A DNA stretch of 64,000 nt from Maridesulfovibrio sp. Its GTDB lineage: Bacteria > Desulfobacterota > Desulfovibrionia > Desulfovibrionales > Desulfovibrionaceae. The notes beneath the pieces are model-generated. The model searched no databases, had not been told where the DNA came from, and saw only the letters and a program-made list of their open reading frames with translations. Both the position numbers and the translations under genes were made by a program. Below are positions 45,443 to 52,561 of the stretch, piece after piece. Within the stretch, counting starts at the first letter, position 1, and every line of letters starts with the position of its first letter. Where the stretch lies: NCBI RefSeq assembly GCF_963676065.1, contig NZ_OY780933.1, positions 2,050,001 through 2,114,000 of the forward strand. Reading direction: 5' to 3'.

Positions 45443-45781
45443 CTACCGAGCATCTTTTACTCTGTCGGTCAAGGCATCGGTTATCCAAGAGTTCAGGCTC
45501 TTGCCGGATGTGGCTGCGGCTGCCGCAGCTTCCCTGTGAAGTTCCGGCTTTATGCGCAGATGCAATTTGCCGGAATACGGTTTTGCTGGTTCCTCCCCTT
45601 CTTCAGAGCAGAAATCCAGATAATCTTCAACAGACTCAGCCAAGGCTGACTTGAGTTCATCAATGCTTCGGCCTTGAAAAGTTACCACATCCTTGATGTT
45701 TATGACCTCGCCGTGAAAAATATCTGCGTCAGGGTCATAGTCAAATTTTCCAAGATAGCCTTTGTATTTGATGGTATTCAT
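45443..45781 (-). CDS. hicB: HicB-family antitoxin
   Basis: The 112-aa protein has the HicB fold: a degenerate RNase H-like N-terminus (YKGYLGKFDYDPDADIFHGEVINIKDVVTFQGRSIDELKSAL) and a C-terminal ribbon-helix-helix-like DNA-binding segment (LHLRIKPELHREAAAAAATSGKSLNSWI). It would neutralise HicA and repress the operon. The start codon overlaps the hicA stop by four bases, which indicates coupling, with the toxin gene first. The pair lies inside an element remnant and may have stabilised it. Confidence 0.9.
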   Translation of the reverse strand: MNTIKYKGYLGKFDYDPDADIFHGEVINIKDVVTFQGRSIDELKSALAESVEDYLDFCSEEGEEPAKPYSGKLHLRIKPELHREAAAAAATSGKSLNSWITDALTDRVKDAR

Positions 45782-46032
45782 GGCTTTACTCCTGCTTCTT
45801 CAAGGAAACGTCGTACAGATTTTACTGCGCCCTTATCTGTCGTAGGCTCTGGATGCGGTCTGTGGAAAATGGCTTTTGTCCCGCCCAACTTAAACCGAAC
45901 CCGTGATCCTCGTCCCTCCGATTTGATGGCACCGACTGCCATAAGCAACGCTTCGATATCTGCCCAGGTAATAGTTGAACTGACGGGGGTACGGAAAATG
46001 TCTTCAAGTGTCTTGCGTTGCTTGTTGTTCAT
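45778..46032 (-). CDS. hicA: HicA-family toxin-like protein
   Basis: HicA toxins cleave mRNA with a double-stranded-RNA-binding-like fold. This 84-aa protein has the family core WADIEALLMAVGA, GRGSRVRFKLGGTKAIFHRPHP and VKSVRRFLEEAG. The usual GSHH catalytic site is GSRV here, a pattern I associate with a HicA subgroup whose histidines sit in FHRPHP (57 and 60). Toxicity is therefore unproven. The N-terminus is about 20 residues longer than usual. A start near the candidate TSS means the mRNA could be leaderless. Confidence 0.82.
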   Translation of the reverse strand: MNNKQRKTLEDIFRTPVSSTITWADIEALLMAVGAIKSEGRGSRVRFKLGGTKAIFHRPHPEPTTDKGAVKSVRRFLEEAGVKP

Positions 46033-46037
46033 AAGAA

Positions 46038-46066
46038 TATGATATTATCTTATGGTATCATGTCAA
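46038..46066 (-). promoter_or_regulatory. hicAB promoter with palindromic operator candidate
   Basis: On the minus strand TTGACA (46061-46066) and TATCAT (46039-46044) are 16 bases apart. Between and over them lies TGATA-N11-TATCA (46040-46060), a palindrome suited to HicB autorepression. Confidence 0.6.
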
Positions 46067-46088
46067 GAGTTTGTATTACCAAAAAGAA

Positions 46089-46120
46089 AAGCCCCTTACG
46101 AATTTCTTCGTAAGGGGCTT
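46089..46120. terminator. Hairpin resembling the att-linked hairpins
   Basis: A perfect 14-bp stem AAGCCCCTTACGAA/TTCGTAAGGGGCTT with TTTC loop. The loop region and the flanking TTGAAAT match the hairpins in the two att copies (with different stem bases), so it may be a leftover of another tRNA 3'-end copy. Confidence 0.6.
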
Positions 46121-46132
46121 GAAATTAAGGCG

Positions 46133-46140
46133 TGTGCTAC
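46133..46140. repeat. TGTGCTAC, fourth copy
   Basis: The same 8-mer occurs three times at 44419-44468 at the other end of this element. Confidence 0.4.
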
Positions 46141-46170
46141 ATTTCAAGAAAATTTGTGCTTAAACGTAAA

Positions 46171-46201
46171 AAAAGGGTTGCGGCTTTCGCCGTAACCCTT
46201 T
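46171..46201 (-). terminator. Terminator of tRNA-Pro
   Basis: On the minus strand a 13-bp stem with one mismatch (AAAGGGTTACGGC) and GAAA loop is followed by a T run, nine bases beyond the CCA end. Confidence 0.85.
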
Positions 46202-46209
46202 GAAATATC

Positions 46210-46286
46210 TGGTCGGGATGAGAGGATTTGAACCTCCGGTCTCTGCGTCCCGAACGCAGCGCTCTACCAGACTGAGCCACATCCCG
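46210..46286 (-). tRNA. tRNA-Pro (anticodon CGG)
   Basis: This is a complete 77-base cloverleaf with encoded CCA. The acceptor stem pairs CGGGATG with CATCCCG. The anticodon arm CTGCG-TTCGGGA-CGCAG has anticodon CGG, reading CCG. The T arm contains GTTCAAATC. Its 3' half is repeated at 42919-43005 and 44289-44375, which marks it as the integration target of two elements now seen as remnants. Confidence 0.97.
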
Positions 46287-46648
46287 TCGTGAGATTGGGT
46301 ATCTAGCTAATCCTCGCTGGTTTGGCAAGAAAAAAATTAATAAAAAAAATAATTTCAAATTGTACGCGGATGAATTTTTATATTCTTGCACATAAACTCC
46401 CAATGTTTTAATGTGATACAAAGGAGAACAATAAAATTAATCCTAAAATGTTCAACGTATGATTTTTTAGTGAAATTCGGGGAGTTTGTTGGACAAAAAT
46501 ACTCATCTGTGACAAGTTTTGCTTACGGTTGATGGTCAAATTGATATTAATGTTTTCGGCCATTTTAATAAATTAAAAGAAATTACCTGTATATATAAAC
46601 TGTTAGGCTTCTGATGGGCTTGTATCGTAGCGAAAGGAGATCAGGTTA
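46287..46648. other. Intergenic region between tRNA-Pro and cheB
   Basis: It holds the tRNA promoter candidate (46300-46328) and the AT-rich leader of cheB with an AAAGGAG site at about 46633-46639. No gene is seen, and I find no convincing promoter for the chemosensory operon. Confidence 0.55.
46300..46328 (-). promoter_or_regulatory. Candidate promoter of tRNA-Pro
   Basis: On the minus strand TTGCCA (46323-46328) and TAGATA (46300-46305) are 17 bases apart, about seven bases before the mature tRNA 5' end. Confidence 0.45.
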
Positions 46649-47698
46649 GTGATAAATGTCGTTGTTGTAGATGATTCCGCATTCATGCGCAAAGCGATCA
46701 GCACCATGCTGGAAAAGGACCCGGGGATTCGGGTTGTTGCCACTGCGCGTGACGGGGAAGAAGGTTTAAGGGTCATCCGGAAGCATAACCCGGACGTAGT
46801 TACCCTTGATATTGAAATGCCCAAGATGGACGGTCTTACCGCGCTCAGGCATATAATGATGGAAATGCCCCGGCCTGTGCTGATGGTAAGTTCCCTTACA
46901 ACTGAAGGTGCTGAGTCTACACTGAAAGCCATGGATCTGGGGGCTGTTGATTTTATTCCGAAGCAGCTTTCCAAGGTGTCTCTCGACATTGTTAAAATTG
47001 AAAATGATCTCATTTCAAAAGTAAAAACAGTTGCCAGACGTAAAATGCGTCCGGTTCCGCGACTGCGCAGTTCTGTTGCCGCCCGCAGATCGGCAGCTCC
47101 CGCCCAGATAAGGCGTGGGCGCGCTAAGCGTGACGTTGTTGTTATCGGTGTGTCCACCGGTGGCCCGCCGGCAGTCCAGAAAATACTTTCTTCACTGCCC
47201 AAGGACTTTCCTGCTGGAATTGTAATAGCGCAGCATATGCCGAAAGCCTTTACCGGTCCTTTTGCCAATCGCCTTAACGGGGTCAGTCAAATCTCAGTCA
47301 AGGAAGCCGAAACAGGTGACAGGCTGTTGCCCGGTCACGCATTTGTCGCTCCTGGAGGATCCCATCTTATAATTAACCAGAAGGTCAGCAGAATTGATCT
47401 TATTGTAACACCCGAGCCTAAAGAGGCTCTCTATAAGCCTTCGGCAAACGTTCTTGTTTCATCGGTGGCTAAAGCGGTCGGGCGTAGAGCCTTGGGAGTA
47501 ATTCTGACCGGAATGGGTAATGATGGGCGTGATGGAATACGGGAACTTAAAAGTAAAGGTGGAAGGGCTATTGCCCAGAGCGACTCTTCTTGTGTTGTTT
47601 ACGGCATGCCGAAAGCCATTGTTGATGATGGACTCGCTGATGAAATTGTAGATATTGATGATATGGCCAATGCAATTATCAATAATCTTTACCTGTAA
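46649..47698 (+). CDS. cheB: Chemotaxis protein-glutamate methylesterase
   Basis: CheB removes methyl groups from chemoreceptors when phosphorylated by CheA. The receiver domain (1-120) has VVVDDSAF, the phosphoacceptor Asp in TLDIEMPKMDG and the Lys in IPKQ. The C-terminal methylesterase domain (about 155-345) has the catalytic Ser in GVSTGGPP, His in IAQHMPK and Asp in GMGNDGRDG. The start is GTG at 46649 behind AAAGGAG. It is the first gene of a seven-gene chemosensory operon. Confidence 0.96.
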   Translation: MINVVVVDDSAFMRKAISTMLEKDPGIRVVATARDGEEGLRVIRKHNPDVVTLDIEMPKMDGLTALRHIMMEMPRPVLMVSSLTTEGAESTLKAMDLGAVDFIPKQLSKVSLDIVKIENDLISKVKTVARRKMRPVPRLRSSVAARRSAAPAQIRRGRAKRDVVVIGVSTGGPPAVQKILSSLPKDFPAGIVIAQHMPKAFTGPFANRLNGVSQISVKEAETGDRLLPGHAFVAPGGSHLIINQKVSRIDLIVTPEPKEALYKPSANVLVSSVAKAVGRRALGVILTGMGNDGRDGIRELKSKGGRAIAQSDSSCVVYGMPKAIVDDGLADEIVDIDDMANAIINNLYL

Positions 47699-47757
47699 TA
47701 TTTTTTATGATGCAACCGCGAGAAGCCTTGCGGATCTAAACAAAATGGGGACTTGCA

Positions 47758-49686
47758 ATGACGGATTGTTTAAAGGTTCTTGAAGAACTTAAAAGCGATG
47801 ATAATGAAGTCGTCCGTGAGGCCGCTTTTCAAGCCGGTGAGCTGAAGTGCGTGGATGCCGTGCCGCAGTTGGCTGCTCTTTTAACGACCAGCCATCTGGG
47901 ACTGCAGGAAGCTGCTGATCATGCATTGCGTGGAATCGGCGGCAAAGGAGCTGTGCAGGCGGTTGTTCCGTTACTGCGTTCAGATGATGCTCCGGTCCGT
48001 AATCTTTCCATGGATATACTGCGTGAAGTGGGAGCACAGGATTTTGCCTCACTGGTGGAGCTTGTTCATGATGATGACGCTGATATTAGAATTTTCGCAA
48101 CAGATATCCTCGGCTCCACAAACAGTTTTATGGCAGTTGAGCCGCTTTGCGATGCCTTGCTGAAAGACCCGGAAGTCAATGTCCGTTATCAGGCCGCAGT
48201 AAGCCTTGGGGATTTGGCAAATCCCGCTGCCGCGCGCTGCCTTAATAAGGCTATGCAGGATGATGAATGGGTGCAGTATGCGGTTATTGAGGCGCTGGCG
48301 AAAATCAAGCATTCCAGCTCCGTAGATGCATTGGTAAAGGCCCTTAGTTCGAGTTCCGATCTTGTCGCTTCCATGATCGTGGATGCACTCGGTGAGGTTG
48401 GTAATATCAAAGCGGTTACCATGCTGCTGCGCCATTTGGACAACAGCCCCACAGCCCTGCGCAACAAGATTGTGAAGGCCATAGTAAGTATCCTCGGCGG
48501 AAAATCGCTCAAGCTGCTTTCCGAAAGCGAGCGGGAAAAGTTGCGGGAATACATGCTGGTGGCGCTTAAAGATGAAGATGAAGACGTTCAGGATGCCGCT
48601 ATTGCCGGTTTGAGCTACGTTGGGGGTGAAAAAGCCACCGAAGTTGTTCTTGACCTCGCCAGTGAGCTTGACCCTGACCGTGATCGTGACCGGCTAACCA
48701 CCATTATCGCCGATCTTTCCAATATAGGATTAAATGATGCTTTGATTGCCGCGTTGAACAGCGGTGACTTTAAGAAGTCGGCAATTGTCATTGAAATTCT
48801 TTCCCGACTGGAAGGTCCGGAAGTTTCAGGTGCCCTGATGGATGCTTTTGAAAGCGGGGACCGTGAAATTAAAAGGGGAATTCTCGAGGCGCTTGTCGGT
48901 ACTGCCGGTGATGAGGCCAAAAGCTTTTTTGAAAATGTTCTTGAGAAAGAACAGGACGGCTCAATGCTCAAGTCCGCCATCAACTTCCTCGGCAGCAAGC
49001 TTAATGATGTCGACGCGGTTGATTCTATCTTTGCCCTTCTTTCCCATCCATACGATGATGTGAAGGAAGCTGCCTTGAATGCCTGTGTGGCCATTGGCGG
49101 CGAGGATGTAAACCGGCGTTTTGTGGAACTTTTCAGCAGCGATGAGCCTATCGATAGATTGATGGCTGTCTTCGCTATGGGCAAGATAGATTCTCTCGGA
49201 AATCTTGAGCATATCAGAATCGCCCTGGAGGACGAAGTCCCGGACATCAGGAAAATCGCGCTTGAAGCACTGCATGAATGCGCCGGAGACCCTGAAAGTA
49301 TGTCCCTTGTTTTTTCAAGGTTGCATGATGAAAACCGTGATGTGCGGTTGACTGTGATTGAATTGTTGGGAGGCTGTTACACAGAGGAAGTCATCCCTTA
49401 TATTATACAGGCTCTTCAGGACGATGACGACTGGGTGCAGATTCGAGCTGCTGAAGCCCTTGGCGAACATCGTGAAGAAAAAGCTCTGCCTCAACTTATA
49501 ACAATGCTGGACTCTCCACATAAGCTTGTGGTCCTCAAAGTAATTGAAGTTTTAGGCGCCATTGGCGGAACTATGGCGTTTCAGGCTCTTCTGGAAGCGT
49601 CCAACTCAGGGTCAGATCCTGAAGTTATTCAAGCCGCTGAAGAGGCCATTTTGAGAATTCAGGAAGAGCAAGGAGAAGGGAATTAG
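47758..49686 (+). CDS. HEAT-repeat protein of the chemosensory operon
   Basis: The 642-aa protein consists almost wholly of HEAT/PBS-lyase-like helical repeats of about 31 residues (NEVVREAAFQAGELKCVDAVPQLAALL; APVRNLSMDILREVGAQDFASLVELV; DWVQIRAAEALGEHREEKALPQLITML). It has no signal peptide or membrane segment. Such solenoids bind other proteins. It lies between cheB and cheR and its stop abuts the cheR start, so it probably acts as a scaffold or regulator of the methylation enzymes or receptor array. It is not part of the standard chemotaxis set. Confidence 0.9.
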   Translation: MTDCLKVLEELKSDDNEVVREAAFQAGELKCVDAVPQLAALLTTSHLGLQEAADHALRGIGGKGAVQAVVPLLRSDDAPVRNLSMDILREVGAQDFASLVELVHDDDADIRIFATDILGSTNSFMAVEPLCDALLKDPEVNVRYQAAVSLGDLANPAAARCLNKAMQDDEWVQYAVIEALAKIKHSSSVDALVKALSSSSDLVASMIVDALGEVGNIKAVTMLLRHLDNSPTALRNKIVKAIVSILGGKSLKLLSESEREKLREYMLVALKDEDEDVQDAAIAGLSYVGGEKATEVVLDLASELDPDRDRDRLTTIIADLSNIGLNDALIAALNSGDFKKSAIVIEILSRLEGPEVSGALMDAFESGDREIKRGILEALVGTAGDEAKSFFENVLEKEQDGSMLKSAINFLGSKLNDVDAVDSIFALLSHPYDDVKEAALNACVAIGGEDVNRRFVELFSSDEPIDRLMAVFAMGKIDSLGNLEHIRIALEDEVPDIRKIALEALHECAGDPESMSLVFSRLHDENRDVRLTVIELLGGCYTEEVIPYIIQALQDDDDWVQIRAAEALGEHREEKALPQLITMLDSPHKLVVLKVIEVLGAIGGTMAFQALLEASNSGSDPEVIQAAEEAILRIQEEQGEGN

Positions 49687-50565
49687 ATGTCTTCTCTGTT
49701 TTCAAAGACAATATCACTGCGGAAAGAGCTGAAAATTTCCGATTTGGAATTCACTCAGCTCAGGGATTTTATTTATGAGCAGGCGGGTATCTTTATTGCG
49801 GCTAACCGCAAGTATCTGCTTGAGAATCGGCTTGCTAACCGTTTGAAAGAACTAAATCTCAAGAGTTTTGGCGAGTATTATTCATACCTGCAATATGACC
49901 CGGGCAGAAAGGCGGAGCTTAATAAACTTTTCGAGGTGATCACCACCAATGAAACCAGTTTTTACCGCAACCCGCCGCAACTGAAGGTCTTTCAGACCAA
50001 GGTTCTGCCCGCGGTTCTTGATGAGTTGCGTAAAAAAAGACGCAAACGCCTGCGGATCTGGTCTGCCGGTTGTTCCACAGGGGAGGAACCGTACACTCTG
50101 TCCATGATCATTCATGATGTGCTTGGTTCTGAACTCAGCAGCTGGGATATCAAAATTACTGCAAACGACCTTTCCGAGCGGGTGCTTAAATCTGCACGCA
50201 GAGCCGTTTATAGTGAATATTCATTGCGTACAACTCCTAAACCCATCATTGCCAAGTATTTTGATAAGGATGGGAAACAGTATAAAGTAAAACCCTCAGT
50301 CAAAAAATTGGTCAGCTTTGGGCAGATCAATCTCAGTGATCGCATGCAGGTCAAACGTGTTGAACGTTCTGAAATTGTTTTTTGCAGAAACGTGATCATT
50401 TATTTTGACGAAGATATGAAGAAAAAAGTCATAAATGCCTATTATGATAACCTTGTTCCCGGCGGTTATCTTATCATCGGGCATTCCGAATCCCTGCACA
50501 ATATTACCAGGGCATTCAAACCGGTTCATCATCCGGGAGCGATTATTTATCAGAAACTGGAATAG
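49687..50565 (+). CDS. cheR: Chemotaxis protein methyltransferase
   Basis: CheR methylates glutamates of chemoreceptors using S-adenosylmethionine. The N-terminal helical domain (about 15-80) contains FIYEQAGIFIAANRKYLLENRL. The catalytic domain has TTNETSFYRNP, the SAM-binding RIWSAGCSTGEEPYTLSMI, NDLSERVL and FCRNVIIYFDEDMK. The length of 292 aa is usual. The ATG follows directly after the HEAT gene stop; the ribosome-binding site AGGAGAAGG sits inside the end of that gene. Confidence 0.96.
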   Translation: MSSLFSKTISLRKELKISDLEFTQLRDFIYEQAGIFIAANRKYLLENRLANRLKELNLKSFGEYYSYLQYDPGRKAELNKLFEVITTNETSFYRNPPQLKVFQTKVLPAVLDELRKKRRKRLRIWSAGCSTGEEPYTLSMIIHDVLGSELSSWDIKITANDLSERVLKSARRAVYSEYSLRTTPKPIIAKYFDKDGKQYKVKPSVKKLVSFGQINLSDRMQVKRVERSEIVFCRNVIIYFDEDMKKKVINAYYDNLVPGGYLIIGHSESLHNITRAFKPVHHPGAIIYQKLE

Positions 50566-50610
50566 TAGTAGCTTGCGGTAGGATAAATCTTTAAAAAACT
50601 GCGGGCTGCT

Positions 50611-51432
50611 ATGGAAAATAGTATTGATGAAAAGCAGTTAAGTGAAACTGCACCACCGGCGAAAGTTTACGCAATCGCCAACCAGAAAGGGGGAGTCGGC
50701 AAAACTACAACGGCTTTGACACTTGGAGAGGCTCTAACCAGACTTTCAAAGAAGGTTCTTGTTATTGACCTTGATCCTCATGCCAATGCCTCAGTACATA
50801 TGTCGTACTTTCCGGAAACTGTTACAACATCGGCTCATGATCTGTTTTTTGACAATGCCGATTTCAAGCTCCTCTGGGGCGAAATCGTTAAAAAGCGTGA
50901 ATGGGTAGGCTTTGACTTTGTCCCGGCCAGCATTCGGCTCTCAGAGCTGGAGGTTGACCTTAAGGATCGAAAGAATAAGGGAATGGTACTTTCCAATTCG
51001 TTGGAGGAGATCAAGGAATATTACGATTATATTTTGATCGACTGTCCGCCCCATGTGGGAGTCCTGCTGGTTAATGCCATTGTGGCTGCGGACATTGTCC
51101 TGATTCCCATTCAGACGGATTTTTTGGCCCTTTACGGTATTCGTTTGCTCTTTGATACGATTAAAATTTTGAACAAGGTGCTGCCCAGTCCGGTAAAATT
51201 CCGGGCTTTACCTACCATGTATGACGGTCGGGCGGGGGCTTGCAGAAAAATTTTGAATTTGATCAGGAGAAAGCTTGGGGATAAGGTTTTCTGCACTGTT
51301 GTCCACATGGACACCAAGTTCAGAGAAGCTTGCGCCAGCGGAAAGACTATTTTTGATATAGATCCTTCCACGCGAGGCGCTTTAGAATATATGCAGTTGG
51401 CAAGAGAGATAGTCAGAAATGAAGACGCCTGA
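50611..51432 (+). CDS. ParA-family ATPase, chemotaxis type
   Basis: This 273-aa ATPase has the deviant Walker A KGGVGKTTTA (residues about 27-36), the switch I/Walker B VIDLDPHANAS and ILIDCPPHVG. It is about the size of chromosomal ParA/MinD/ParC proteins. Placed between cheR and cheW, it most likely positions the chemosensory array at the pole or segregates it at division, as ParC does in vibrios. No parB or centromere-like repeats are adjacent. The stop overlaps cheW by 14 bases. Confidence 0.92.
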   Translation: MENSIDEKQLSETAPPAKVYAIANQKGGVGKTTTALTLGEALTRLSKKVLVIDLDPHANASVHMSYFPETVTTSAHDLFFDNADFKLLWGEIVKKREWVGFDFVPASIRLSELEVDLKDRKNKGMVLSNSLEEIKEYYDYILIDCPPHVGVLLVNAIVAADIVLIPIQTDFLALYGIRLLFDTIKILNKVLPSPVKFRALPTMYDGRAGACRKILNLIRRKLGDKVFCTVVHMDTKFREACASGKTIFDIDPSTRGALEYMQLAREIVRNEDA

Positions 51433-52117
51433 AGAATATTTTGTTGAAAACGTTAACCTGCCAAGCGAAGAAAAGCAGGCCGGAAACTACACTGATGCCG
51501 AAAAAGCCTTTATGGATAAATATGTCGGTATAGGTGGTGCGGCTGCTTTAGATAATATGCAGCGGGTTGATCCGCGTGGAGATGCAGCCCTTCCCGGGTT
51601 CGGTTCCAGTCCGGTTGACGATTTCGGAGGGGAAGGAAGCTCTGCCGACTTTGAAGAAAAGCTCATGGAAGAGGATGAGATCCAACTGGTAAGTTTTGTT
51701 GTCGGAGACCGTGAATATGGACTGCCTATTATGGTTATTCAGGAAGTGGTCAAAAAAATACCGGTTACATTGCTGCCAGCTGCGCCACGTTTTATGCAGG
51801 GTATCATCAACCTTAGAGGCAGGGTTACACCTGTACTCGACCTGAGGCATCTGCTGGACGACGGGATGGGGGTTCAGGATAAATTTGTAGTTATCTGCAG
51901 ACATAAAGGTTTACAGATAGGTTTGGCCATCAGCGCAGTCAGAACCATGTATCGTGCGGATAAAAAAGATATGGTTTGGGGTGTGGAATCCGAAATAGGT
52001 GTGAGCTCTGATTTTCTGCTCGGTCTTTATAAAAATGGAGAAAAACTGGTCAGTGTTCTTTCCGTGGATCGGCTGGTGGAACAAATTTTAAAGAATGAAG
52101 GAGAGGGAAATGCCTAA
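51419..52117 (+). CDS. cheW: CheW adaptor with N-terminal extension
   Basis: CheW couples chemoreceptors to CheA. The CheW beta-barrel lies at about 85-225: QLVSFVVGDREYGLPIMVIQEVVKKIPVTLLP and PRFMQGIINLRGRVTPVLDLRHLL. About 80 residues precede it, which is unusual for CheW; this acidic stretch (PGFGSSPVDDFGGEG) looks disordered and may contact the ParA-like ATPase encoded just upstream. Its ATG overlaps the ParA gene, and its stop lies inside the following cheY frame. Confidence 0.94.
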   Translation: MKTPEEYFVENVNLPSEEKQAGNYTDAEKAFMDKYVGIGGAAALDNMQRVDPRGDAALPGFGSSPVDDFGGEGSSADFEEKLMEEDEIQLVSFVVGDREYGLPIMVIQEVVKKIPVTLLPAAPRFMQGIINLRGRVTPVLDLRHLLDDGMGVQDKFVVICRHKGLQIGLAISAVRTMYRADKKDMVWGVESEIGVSSDFLLGLYKNGEKLVSVLSVDRLVEQILKNEGEGNA

Positions 52118-52478
52118 ACATATTCTGATAGTGGACGATTCAAAGACTGTAAGGAACCTCGTCGCCTTCATTATGAAAAAGGAAGGATTCAAGGTTACAA
52201 CCGCAGAAGACGGACTGGACGGTCTTGAAAAGCTCTACAGTCTCGACAAAGTGGATCTGATTATTTCAGATGTAAACATGCCTAGAATGGACGGTTTTAC
52301 TTACATCAAAACAGTTCGTGAGCAGGATATATACAAGGATATTCCTATAATCGTGCTTTCAACTGAAGGTCAGGAAAAAGATATTCAGACTGGCTTAAGC
52401 CTTGGTGCCAACCTGTACATGGTTAAGCCTGCTCAGCCTGAAAAGATGGTCAAGAATATTAAAATGCTTTTAGGATAG
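52110..52478 (+). CDS. cheY: CheY-type response regulator
   Basis: This single receiver domain of 122 aa has the acidic pocket (VDDSK), the phosphoacceptor Asp in IISDVNMPRMDG, the Thr in VLSTEGQ and the Lys in VKPAQPEK, with an aromatic Tyr in NLYMV. CheY is phosphorylated by CheA and acts on the flagellar switch or another output. The ATG at 52110 is preceded by GGAGAGGG; the frame from 52095 is less likely. It overlaps the end of cheW by eight bases. Confidence 0.95.
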   Translation: MPKHILIVDDSKTVRNLVAFIMKKEGFKVTTAEDGLDGLEKLYSLDKVDLIISDVNMPRMDGFTYIKTVREQDIYKDIPIIVLSTEGQEKDIQTGLSLGANLYMVKPAQPEKMVKNIKMLLG

Positions 52479-52561
52479 TTACCTAACAGTCCCTGTGGAC
52501 TGCCGCTGGATTTGACTGCAATTGACGTATGCAGAAGAACTTTAAAGACAGGGGGCTCTAG

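Noticed and set aside
46490-46620. Sigma54-type promoter upstream of cheB
   Set aside because: TGACAAGTTTTGC near 46515 lacks the GG of the -24 element; I find no match good enough to report.
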